Shown here piece by piece: positions 1-5,148 of a stretch of DNA of 5,148 nt. The DNA comes from an uncultured Erysipelotrichaceae bacterium (GTDB lineage Bacteria; Bacillota_I; Bacilli_A; Erysipelotrichales; Erysipelotrichaceae). The notes beneath the pieces were generated by a model that was given only the letters and a program-made list of their open reading frames with translations, searched no databases and had not been told where the DNA came from. The translations under genes were made by a program, and so were the position numbers. Location of the stretch: contig OMUX01000373.1 in NCBI GenBank assembly GCA_900314345.1, positions 1 to 5,148 on the forward strand, written 5' to 3'. How positions within the stretch are numbered: the stretch's first letter is position 1; each line of letters begins with the position of its first letter.

Positions 1-33
1 GCAGGTCACCACTCACAGACCCGCATTCGATTA

Positions 34-90
34 TCACAAAATTTTGAGGAGACCCTTTCTTTTTAACTTCCTCAGATCCATCTCGTTCAT
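34..90 (-). pseudogene. 18-codon ORF, possible N-terminal stub of a sortase-linked coiled-coil protein
   Basis: The ATG at 90-88 overlaps the stop of the preceding sortase as ATGA, the same arrangement as the sortase/LPYTG junction at 1392-1395. A good Shine-Dalgarno sequence, GAGGT (97-101), lies 6 bases upstream. The frame reads MNEMDLRKLKRKGLLKIL and then meets TGA (34-36), immediately followed by TAA. The pattern of basic residues followed by LL resembles the start of a small coiled-coil protein (remembered form: KLSR-DLLE-L) that I recall beside sortase genes in Bacillota; this is from memory, not a search. A complete member would be far longer, so this looks like a truncated or frameshifted remnant. 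The window ends 33 bases further on, so the rest cannot be judged. It could instead be a genuine tiny peptide or a chance start. Confidence 0.4.
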
Positions 91-683
91 CCACTTACCT
101 CATCCGGTACTCTTTCACACCGTACCGCACATCTTGTATAGCCATAGGTATTGCAGGTAAAGATCGTTAAGTCCCAGCCTGTGCTGTTGTCCACCATCCG
201 TTCCACTTCCCCTGGCTCCAGGGTTTCAATATTCGTCGTCACATAGTGATAGATCTTTCCGTCTACGGTAGTGAAGAAGACATCTTCTCCTAAACCCATC
301 CACCGTACCGGTCCAAGATGCCCGGTATTGTTATGGCTGCAGATCACCATGTCATCAGTCAGATAACTGCCTGCATACCTGCAGGGAGCGATCTTCAGTC
401 TTGTCATATCCCATGTATCCATGACCGGAAGCTCTATTTCCAGGGAAGGAATGGAGATGGTACCGATATAGAGATACCCGTCAATCTCTTCCTTGGCTTC
501 CGTGGGTGCTTCCAGTGTCTGTACAGGATCAGAAGATGGATTGCTCTTCATGACAGAAAGCACTGTATTGCTTGCCTTGACTGCCTGTGCATTGTCCCAT
601 GCATTGTATGCAATGATGCATACTGCAGAAACAAGACATACAATCCCGGAAACAATCAAAGCCTTTGCAGTATTACGCTTCAT
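87..683 (-). CDS. second sortase, short form, subclass uncertain (class B/D-like)
   Basis: A 198-residue membrane-anchored transpeptidase of the sortase family, expected to act outside the membrane on sorting signals of secreted proteins. An N-terminal signal anchor covers residues 7-26. The catalytic domain begins around residue 69 (GYLYIGTISIPSLEIELPV). His117 lies in CSHNN, Cys177 in TIFTCN, and Arg184 or Arg188 in YTRCAVRCER, completing the His-Cys-Arg set. There is no C-terminal membrane segment, unlike the class C sortase upstream. It is cysteine-rich for a sortase: Cys101, 115, 185 and 189 in addition to the nucleophile. The ATG at 683 is chosen because AAAGGTG (690-696) sits 6 bases upstream; an extended frame from a TTG at 716 lacks such support. 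It overlaps the LPYTG gene by 11 bases and its stop overlaps the next start as ATGA. The sortase assignment is firm; the subclass and substrate are not. Confidence 0.85.
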   Translation of the reverse strand: MKRNTAKALIVSGIVCLVSAVCIIAYNAWDNAQAVKASNTVLSVMKSNPSSDPVQTLEAPTEAKEEIDGYLYIGTISIPSLEIELPVMDTWDMTRLKIAPCRYAGSYLTDDMVICSHNNTGHLGPVRWMGLGEDVFFTTVDGKIYHYVTTNIETLEPGEVERMVDNSTGWDLTIFTCNTYGYTRCAVRCERVPDEVSG

Positions 684-1395
684 GGCCTTCACCTTTCCGG
701 TACCAGTAAATACCAAGGATCAGCAATACTGCACCGGCACAGCCAAGCAACGGCACCGGCCACCAGAGCTGTCCGGTATAGGGAAGTTCATTCTCTTTGC
801 CAGGCACCGGTGTTACTCCAGGCGTTGCTGTGGGAATCCCCGGTGTAGGTGAAGTACCAGGCGGGTTTGTAGGAACCGGAGGTTCCTCCTTCTTCCCGGG
901 TTTTGGTCTTGCTACAGCATTCAGTTTTCCCTCAAAGGGAATGCTGATGAAGAAGGGCAAGAACCTGCAGCCTTCATCACTTTCACTCGCCTGGCATACC
1001 AGGTAGATGCCTTGTTCCAGATCATCAAAGAACACACTGCCGTTGTCTGCCGTCTGTACAGCCAATGGTTCTATACCATTCAGATCCAGGGATCCTGCAG
1101 TCTTTGCATTCACACTCTGATCCACCAGGATCTTCTTCAGAAGATCATCACTGATCAATGCCCTGAAGTCTTCATTGATGACATACGCACTGTCTTCCGC
1201 ATGTGCCACGTAATACAGTTCAATGTCCCCGCCGTTCATCTTCACGGTTTCATTGTTCTTCTGATATTCCAGGATCAGCTGCAGGGATCCGTTATCCTCT
1301 GCAGAAACAGGAGAAAACATGGAAAAGATCATTGCAAGACATGCAATGACAAGAAATATTCCTGTTCTTCTTTTCCCCTCGTTTTTCCTGTTCAT
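673..1395 (-). CDS. small LPXTG (LPYTG) wall-anchored protein with SpaA/pilin-like domain
   Basis: A 240-residue secreted protein, probably covalently attached to the cell wall or to a pilus by the adjacent sortases. A signal peptide covers residues 1-32 (basic N-terminus, hydrophobic 12-26, likely cut after SPVSA). Residues 36-163 look like one beta-rich SpaA/Cna-B-type domain, with GGDIELYYVA near 55-64 and FFDDLEQGIYLV at 122-133. A stalk rich in proline, threonine and glycine spans 164-202. The sorting signal follows: LPYTG at 204-208, a hydrophobic segment at 213-229 and a basic tail starting YRKG. Cys134 and Cys143 could form a disulfide. Its size and single domain suggest a minor or basal pilin or a small surface protein rather than a major shaft pilin; no clear YPKN-type pilin motif is visible. 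The start overlaps the class C sortase stop as ATGA, with a weak, close AGAAGGA upstream, consistent with translational coupling. Its ligand or role is unknown. Confidence 0.85.
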   Translation of the reverse strand: MNRKNEGKRRTGIFLVIACLAMIFSMFSPVSAEDNGSLQLILEYQKNNETVKMNGGDIELYYVAHAEDSAYVINEDFRALISDDLLKKILVDQSVNAKTAGSLDLNGIEPLAVQTADNGSVFFDDLEQGIYLVCQASESDEGCRFLPFFISIPFEGKLNAVARPKPGKKEEPPVPTNPPGTSPTPGIPTATPGVTPVPGKENELPYTGQLWWPVPLLGCAGAVLLILGIYWYRKGEGHEA

Positions 1396-2222
1396 TCCTT
1401 CTTCTTTCCGGAAGTTCTTATGAATACCGAAATTATAGCAGTAATAAGGATAGGAATCGCAATAAATGGTGCAACCCGGGCAGGATTGATCTGCACGGCA
1501 TCCGCCACAACCCTGGCTTCCCCCTGGGCATTGGCTACCCGGTGCCCCCTTACCAGCAAACGATGCGTATTCACCCCGTATGGTGTACAGGTAACCAAGG
1601 TACAGTAGTCCTTCCCCTCTTCAATGGCCAAAGCAGAAAGATCATCCGGCAATACTACCCGGATCTGATCTACTTCATACGTCACGGTACGGTCCAGTAC
1701 CGTGATCGTAAAGGTATCTCCCACCACCATCTCATCCAGGTCTGTGAATAACTTTGCCGAGGGAAGACCACGATGACTCGAAATCACTGCATGTGTACTC
1801 TCTCCCCCGACCGGCAGGGAGGTCTGTTCTATATGTCCTACTGCAATCTGCAGCACCTCTTCACTGGTTCCATGATAAATAGGCAGTGTCACTTCAATCT
1901 TGGGAATATTGATATACCCCATGACGCCTGTACCGCTCACATCCAGCTGGGATTCATAGTCTGCCTTCTGTTCATCGCTCATGTTCCAGAGAATACCTGT
2001 CCCGGCAAGTCTCTGGTTATATGCATCCGCCGCATCCAGGATCTCTGTATATTCATCCGAGTTCATGTTGGCGACGGTCTGTGTATATTCTGAAACAGCA
2101 CGGCTTTGATGAAAGGAGTTCCACCAGTTTGCAATACTCGGGTATGAAACAAGACCAACGCCAACAAGCCCGATCAATACCAGCAGTAATGTAACGTGAT
2201 CCTTGCCATTCTTCTTTGCCAT
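1392..2222 (-). CDS. class C (pilus-type) sortase
   Basis: A 276-residue membrane transpeptidase. Class C sortases polymerise pilin subunits or attach LPXTG proteins by cutting the sorting signal and forming a covalent acyl intermediate. An N-terminal membrane segment covers about residues 9-30 and a C-terminal one about 250-268, followed by a basic tail; two membrane segments are typical of this class. Catalytic residues are His150 in SSHRGLPSAKLF, Cys212 in TLVTCTPYG and Arg221 in NTHRLLVRG, and the last two motifs are class C signatures. A lid-like region precedes the barrel (about 65-95), with a tryptophan (Trp79) in GILWN rather than an obvious DPF/DPW motif. The start is uncertain. The ATG at 2222 gives the conventional N-terminus MAKKNGKD but has no Shine-Dalgarno; an in-frame ATG at 2243 adds MWNYNVV and has GAGGG only about two bases away. 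A TATAAT lies just upstream of 2222, so I prefer that start. The downstream substrate is the LPYTG protein. Confidence 0.9.
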   Translation of the reverse strand: MAKKNGKDHVTLLLVLIGLVGVGLVSYPSIANWWNSFHQSRAVSEYTQTVANMNSDEYTEILDAADAYNQRLAGTGILWNMSDEQKADYESQLDVSGTGVMGYINIPKIEVTLPIYHGTSEEVLQIAVGHIEQTSLPVGGESTHAVISSHRGLPSAKLFTDLDEMVVGDTFTITVLDRTVTYEVDQIRVVLPDDLSALAIEEGKDYCTLVTCTPYGVNTHRLLVRGHRVANAQGEARVVADAVQINPARVAPFIAIPILITAIISVFIRTSGKKKE

Positions 2223-2228
2223 AACAAC

Positions 2229-2234
2229 ATTATA
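2229..2234 (-). promoter_or_regulatory. candidate -10 element TATAAT for the sortase operon
   Basis: A perfect TATAAT reads on the minus strand and ends 6 bases before the ATG at 2222. With usual spacing, transcription would begin at or next to that ATG, giving a leaderless message. No TTGACA-like -35 is found 16-19 bases upstream and there is no TG extension, so this may be a chance match. A TTGACA at 2286-2291 exists but has no suitable -10 at proper spacing. Confidence 0.3.
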
Positions 2235-2270
2235 GTTCCACATACCCTCAGATCATTGCTTTTGCCCGGC

Positions 2271-2337
2271 ATGGCTATGTCCATTTGTCAATGCCATTGG
2301 CAGAACCGGCACAGATCTCAGTTCAAAGTCTGCCCGG
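2271..2337 (-). other. intergenic segment with competing inverted repeats, possible structured leader
   Basis: Between the terminator and the sortase start, several arms can pair. On the plus strand, CCGGCACAGA (2306-2315) pairs with TCTGCCCGG (2329-2337) with one bulged base. GGCAGA (2299-2304) can instead pair with TCTGCC (2329-2334). ATGGC (2271-2275) pairs with GCCAT (2293-2297). The first two pairings are mutually exclusive. No known riboswitch motif is recognised and no T-run follows, so a regulatory role is only a possibility. Confidence 0.2.
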
Positions 2338-2374
2338 ACTGTTCTTATTCACCTACATACACATGTCATGAATA

Positions 2375-2437
2375 CATTCCATATACACAAAACTCCGGTT
2401 GCCCGGAGCCTTGTGTCGTTCTTTGTAATATGGAATG
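2375..2437 (-). terminator. intrinsic terminator within a nested inverted repeat
   Basis: On the minus strand the core is CTCCGG, a GCAA tetraloop, CCGGAG and then TTTTGTG (2389-2408). The stem extends outward to 14 pairs (ACACAAGGCTCCGG, 2403-2416, with CCGGAGTTTTGTGT, 2385-2398), counting two G-T pairs. A further perfect 10-base arm pair, CATTCCATAT with ATATGGAATG (2428-2437 and 2375-2384), flanks it, with an 11-base asymmetric bulge (2417-2427). It lies about 90 bases past the transporter stop and before the sortase operon, as expected for the end of the aldolase-hydrolase-transporter transcript. The T-tract is only four bases, so efficiency may be moderate. Confidence 0.7.
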
Positions 2438-2472
2438 CCTTCTGTAAAAGGAGATCGGGGATATTGGAAGAA

Positions 2473-2484
2473 ATTCCATGGAAT
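2473..2484. repeat. 12-base perfect palindrome ATTCCATGGAAT
   Basis: A perfect palindrome lies 15 bases beyond the transporter stop, and GAATATTC at 2481-2488 overlaps its end. It shares ATTCCAT with the arms of the terminator repeat at 2375-2437. It could be a protein-binding site, a mRNA-end structure or chance; nothing visible decides this. Confidence 0.25.
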
Positions 2485-2499
2485 ATTCAGGCTGATTGC

Positions 2500-3798
2500 T
2501 CAGAACAGCGGGAACATGATGGAGTTCCAGACCACGGTTACCACGAAGCAGAGAATGGTCGGCAGAAATCCCTGTTTCAGAAGTGATTTCTGATCATATC
2601 CGCCCAGTCCCATCAGGTACGGGATTGTTCCGGTAGCCATCGGGGTAAGGATTGCAGAGAATGCCGCAGACTGTACGACGATGACCGGTCCGATCGGGTT
2701 AGCACCCAGTGCCAGGCATACCTGGATAACAACCGGGTAGATGATCATCATGGTTGTCATGTTGTACATGAACTGCGTCGCAATATAAGGCACCAGGAAG
2801 AACAGACTGTAAAGGATGATGGAGTTCTTTGTTCCGCCGGCTGCCTGTGCAAGTCAGCCGCCGATTGCAGCACCTGCACCTGTCAGGGACAGTGCCTGTG
2901 CCATGGCAATGGAACCAACGAACAGGAAGTATACCCACATCGGCATTGCTGCGACAGCTTCCTTCGGTGTAAGAACGCCTGTGACTACCATTGCAATTGC
3001 GCCGATGGTGCAGATTGCCCATGCAGGCTGTGCAAGCTGCTTGCTGAACAGAAGTGCCACTGTAACCAGAAGGAAGATGATATAGCCTGCTTTTTCCTGA
3101 AACGGTGCCATGGCTTTCTTGTCAAGCTGTTTCCCGGCGATGGCATCAACATTCATATCTGATGTGCTGACAACAGGCTCATCCGGTGTGAACTTCGGGG
3201 CAATGAAGATGCAGTAGATGGCCATAATGATGACAAGCGGAAGCCTTGAGATCATCGGATCAAGAATGCTCATCTGCTGTACCGCACCATTGGAAGCCAG
3301 ATATTCATTCAGCTGAGCATACTGTGTAGCACCGGCGCCAAGCGGCAGTGCCTGGCAGGTGATGACACAGGCAATGCCGAGCGGATAGACAACCTTGCTG
3401 GGCTTGTATCCCATCTGCTCCACCGTGTTGATCATCAACGGCGCAATGATGCAGAACGGAATCAGGTTGGAGGAAATGAACTGGCAGAGCAGGATGGCAA
3501 TGACAATGTAGCCGAACAGAACCTTTGTCAGGCTTCCCTTTGCCACTTTGGCAATCCAGTTAGCGACATTCTTTACAAACTGTGTCTTATTGAAGCCGGC
3601 GGCGACAACGAACATTCCAATCAGCATGACTGCCGTGCTGTTGCCGAAGCATGCAAGAACCGTAGGTCCGTCAAGAATACCCGTCAGGTAGAACAGCATC
3701 ATGGAAATCATGGCAGTGGTGCCAAGGGTGAACTTGCCCCACAGGAAGCTTGCGACTGTCAGAGCCGCGATGATCAGACAGAGTGTCATCTGTGTCAT
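2500..3798 (-). pseudogene. SLC13/DASS-family carboxylate (anion) transporter, interrupted by an in-frame TGA
   Basis: A multi-pass membrane transporter of the divalent anion:Na+ symporter (SLC13, CitT/SdcS-like) type, which imports di- or tricarboxylates or related anions. The frame is 432 codons and codon 315 is TGA (2854-2856). Codons 1-314 hold about seven or eight hydrophobic segments, including the hairpin region with SSNLIPF at 109-115, matching the family's SN motif position. After the stop the same frame continues as LAQAAGGTKNSI and then the second conserved half: TQFMYNMTTM around 341-350, PMATGTIPYLMGLGGY, and a final hydrophobic segment ending FPLF with TGA (2500-2502). Both halves are needed for a DASS fold, so termination at codon 315 should abolish transport. 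The lost residue may have been Trp (TGG), Arg (CGA) or Gly (GGA), one change away. The start at 3798 has AAGGAGAA at 3811-3818, 12 bases upstream and overlapping the hydrolase stop. A GTG at 2793 lacks a ribosome site. The family is confident; the broken state could be a sequencing error. Confidence 0.85.
2854..2856 (-). other. premature in-frame TGA in the transporter gene
   Basis: The minus strand reads GGC GGC TGA CTT GCA. Reading frame and family-like sequence are uninterrupted on both sides, so this is a substitution and not a frameshift. The base after the stop is C, a context known to make UGA leaky. TGA also serves as the terminal stop of the transporter and of both sortases, so genome-wide reassignment of TGA is unlikely. 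Confidence 0.85.
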
Positions 3799-3810
3799 AG
3801 TCTTTTATTC

Positions 3811-3818
3811 TTCTCCTT
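3811..3818 (-). promoter_or_regulatory. Shine-Dalgarno AAGGAGAA overlapping the hydrolase stop codon
   Basis: The TAA of the hydrolase (3817-3819) runs directly into GGAGAA, which lies 12 bases before the transporter ATG. A terminating ribosome would sit on the site, so the two genes are probably translationally coupled. The same layout occurs at the aldolase-hydrolase junction. Confidence 0.6.
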
Positions 3819-4644
3819 AGTTTTTCTGGTTGAGATCCTCTGCAAACTTCTTGCGGATCTCCAGGAAGCGAGCCCACTCATCTTCATCAACAAGCGGTCT
3901 GTAGTCATTGGCATCTGCACCTCTGCGGCTCATCAGGTCGCCATGGGCAGGATGAGAAGGAATGGTAATGTCCACGTGCTCGGATTTCATAGCTTCACAG
4001 CCATCAATGAACTGCTGGCGGAGCGTCGGATCCAGATGCCACTTGGCCAGATATTCATCCGACATGGAGTTCGTGCCGACACCGCCATGAATGCCTACGG
4101 TTACGGTTTTCCCGTTTTCATCAGGCATGCTGATGAAGAAGGCTGAAGTTCCAGGGGTATGTCCCGGAGCCAGTCTGGTACGGATCGTTACATTGCCCAT
4201 TGTGAAGGGCACATTGTCGTCATAGAAGCAGTCCACATGGATCTCAGGAACCTTGAAGATGCCTTCTTCCTGGTTGATCGGATGATGCAGGAATTCGGTG
4301 TCTGTCCTTGACAGCCAGATCTTTGTGTCCTTGCTGACCTGCAGGAACTGATTGACGGAACCGATGTGATCCGGATGTGCATGTGTCAGGAAGATATGCC
4401 TGATTTCCTTTGGATCATATCCAAGTGCATAGATATTGTTCAGGAAGTCGTATGCCGCTTCAAATACGCCGGTATCCAGAAGGATCAGTCCTTCCTTTGT
4501 ATCGATGAGGAAGACGCCGACCCATGTATTGCCGATATAGTACATCTGCGGTGCAATACGGAAGGGATCACAATGGAGTTCCCACGGTGTATTGGCTGCC
4601 TGTGCCCACACCTTGCCTACGTTCTTTGTAATTGCATCAGCCAT
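3817..4644 (-). CDS. metallo-beta-lactamase-fold hydrolase, substrate unknown
   Basis: A 275-residue soluble MBL-fold protein with no signal peptide, expected in the cytoplasm as a one- or two-zinc hydrolase of an ester, thioester, lactone or similar bond. Visible motifs: LILLDTG near 53-59; the metal motif THAHPDH (His88, His90, Asp92, His93); PGHTPG with His162; and IPSHPAHGD with His231. These would form sites H88/H90/H162 and D92/H93/H231. The usual bridging aspartate strand is replaced by GIHGGVGTNS (184-193) without an Asp, so the set resembles the B3-type ligand arrangement. That resemblance is not evidence of beta-lactamase activity: the protein lacks a secretion signal and is embedded in a metabolic operon. 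AAGGAGA (4652-4658) lies 7 bases upstream of the ATG and overlaps the aldolase stop. The gap to the aldolase is 12 bases and to the transporter 18. Fold assignment is strong; the reaction is unassigned. Confidence 0.9.
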   Translation of the reverse strand: MADAITKNVGKVWAQAANTPWELHCDPFRIAPQMYYIGNTWVGVFLIDTKEGLILLDTGVFEAAYDFLNNIYALGYDPKEIRHIFLTHAHPDHIGSVNQFLQVSKDTKIWLSRTDTEFLHHPINQEEGIFKVPEIHVDCFYDDNVPFTMGNVTIRTRLAPGHTPGTSAFFISMPDENGKTVTVGIHGGVGTNSMSDEYLAKWHLDPTLRQQFIDGCEAMKSEHVDITIPSHPAHGDLMSRRGADANDYRPLVDEDEWARFLEIRKKFAEDLNQKN

Positions 4645-4651
4645 GGCCTTG

Positions 4652-4658
4652 TCTCCTT
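4652..4658 (-). promoter_or_regulatory. Shine-Dalgarno AAGGAGA overlapping the aldolase stop codon
   Basis: The aldolase TAA (4657-4659) is continuous with GGAGA, 7 bases before the hydrolase ATG at 4644. This fixes the hydrolase start and suggests coupled translation. Confidence 0.6.
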
Positions 4659-5148
4659 ACTTCAGCTTTGCGGCGACCTCTTCCATGAGGGCATTGTCAG
4701 GGTTCTTGCGGTTGATCTTTGATACCTCAAGGATCAGCTGGTAGAGATTCACATTGTTCTCTGCAGCCACTTCCTTGAATGCATTGGTGAAGGAGGAATG
4801 TGCACCGGCAAGTCCAAGCACCAGATCAAACGGCTTGACTGCGACATGGTAGCTGTACTTTTCCATGGCAGGGATCAGTTCCTTGTCTTCAAAGTCCAGC
4901 AGAGCGAACAGATCAACATCTTCCAGAAGACCAAGTCTCTTGAATGTAGCGGCTGCCAGTTCCGTTGCACAGTTGCCGGCAGACCTTGCCATGCCAAGAA
5001 GACCGCAGTCAAACACTTCAGCACCTGCTTCATACGCAGCCAGTGCATTTGCCACGGAAAGACCAAGGTTGTTATGACCGTGGAAGGCAACCGGGATGGA
5101 CACCTTTGCCTTAAGTGCCTTTGTATAGGCAGCGGCATCCTCCGGCAT
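4657..5148 (-). CDS. HMGL-like aldolase, C-terminal part (4-hydroxy-2-oxovalerate aldolase-like)
   Basis: The last 163 codons of a gene that enters from beyond the right edge; the ATG at the edge (MPEDAAAY) is almost certainly an internal methionine, because the barrel core is already under way. The family (DmpG/MhpE, isopropylmalate synthase and HMG-CoA lyase relatives) makes or breaks carbon-carbon bonds in 2-oxo acids with a divalent metal. The metal motif FHGHNNLG is at fragment residues 22-29, and the His pair in HxHxN is the family's C-terminal barrel ligand set. LGMARSAGNCATE (51-63) corresponds to the conserved glycine-rich GAGN segment. The remainder (about 105-163, with AHSSFTNAF and LILEVSK) is similar in layout to the helical C-terminal domain of DmpG-type aldolases. 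These often pair with an acylating acetaldehyde dehydrogenase, which is not in the window. It is the first visible gene of the operon; its TAA overlaps the next ribosome site. Exact substrate uncertain. Confidence 0.8.
   Translation of the reverse strand: MPEDAAAYTKALKAKVSIPVAFHGHNNLGLSVANALAAYEAGAEVFDCGLLGMARSAGNCATELAAATFKRLGLLEDVDLFALLDFEDKELIPAMEKYSYHVAVKPFDLVLGLAGAHSSFTNAFKEVAAENNVNLYQLILEVSKINRKNPDNALMEEVAAKLK

Noticed and set aside
684..716. TTG start extending the second sortase by 11 residues
   Set aside because: The ATG at 683 has AAAGGTG 6 bases upstream and gives a normal signal anchor; the TTG has no clear support.
318..848. Long plus-strand ORF opposite the second sortase and the end of the LPYTG gene
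   Set aside because: Antisense shadow of two well-supported genes; Cys/His-rich composition typical of out-of-frame reading.
797..902. Possible tandem DNA repeat in the LPYTG gene stalk
   Set aside because: Only loosely repeating Pro/Thr/Gly codons; no regular unit that would count as a tandem repeat.
1012..1608. 198-residue plus-strand ORF opposite the LPYTG gene and class C sortase
   Set aside because: Antisense shadow of confident genes, with no domain or ribosome site.
2286..2291. TTGACA as a -35 for the sortase operon
   Set aside because: The matching -10 position reads CGGGCA at 17-base spacing and nothing better is nearby.
2196..2447. Cysteine-rich 83-residue plus-strand ORF across the intergenic region
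   Set aside because: It overlaps the sortase start antisense and runs through the terminator hairpin; no ribosome site or family resemblance.
2366..2479. 37-residue minus-strand ORF after the transporter stop
   Set aside because: No Shine-Dalgarno, spans the terminator, no recognisable features.
2854..2856. TGA read as selenocysteine
   Set aside because: I see no convincing SECIS-like hairpin in the roughly 40 bases after the codon, and SLC13 transporters are not a known selenoprotein family.
2500..3798. Genome-wide reassignment of TGA to Trp
   Set aside because: TGA is the natural end of both sortases and of the transporter itself, and ordinary TGG codons are used for Trp in the other genes.

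Overview
The window is a compact, all-minus-strand stretch of bacterial DNA with roughly balanced base composition. Gram-positive surface machinery (a class C sortase, an LPXTG-type wall protein and a second sortase) and AAGGAGA-type ribosome binding sites point to a Bacillota host. A gut anaerobe from groups such as Erysipelotrichaceae or Lachnospiraceae would fit, but that placement rests on remembered family resemblance only. Because every gene is on the minus strand, transcription runs from high to low coordinates.

Right half (5148 to about 2375), a probable catabolic operon. It reads: the C-terminal part of an HMGL-like, metal-dependent aldolase resembling 4-hydroxy-2-oxovalerate aldolase (4657-5148, entering from outside the window); a metallo-beta-lactamase-fold hydrolase (3817-4644); and an SLC13/DASS-type carboxylate transporter (2500-3798). 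Gaps are 12 and 18 bases, and at both junctions the upstream stop codon is embedded in the next gene's Shine-Dalgarno sequence, which suggests translational coupling. The simplest reading is uptake of an organic anion by the transporter, with processing by the hydrolase and the aldolase; the substrate is not known. The transporter frame contains an in-frame TGA at 2854-2856 (codon 315 of 432), with perfectly continuous homologous-looking sequence on both sides, so it is a nonsense pseudogene, a sequencing error or a readthrough case. The operon ends in a nested inverted repeat (2375-2437) whose core is an intrinsic terminator.

Middle (2223-2374): a non-coding gap of about 150 bases between the terminator and the next operon. 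It holds possible secondary structure and a perfect TATAAT just before the sortase start, placed so that a transcript from it would begin at or next to the ATG.

Left half (2222 to 34), a sortase/surface-protein operon with overlapping genes: a class C sortase (1392-2222), a small SpaA-like protein with an LPYTG anchor (673-1395), a second smaller sortase (87-683), and then the well-formed start of a further gene that stops after 18 codons (34-90). The latter resembles the beginning of a short coiled-coil protein I recall near such sortases. The class C sortase probably assembles or anchors the LPYTG protein; the second sortase may have a housekeeping or complementary role. No large major pilin is visible in the window.

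The best candidates for a second look are the in-frame TGA in the transporter, the aldolase/hydrolase/transporter cassette, and the truncated gene at the left edge.
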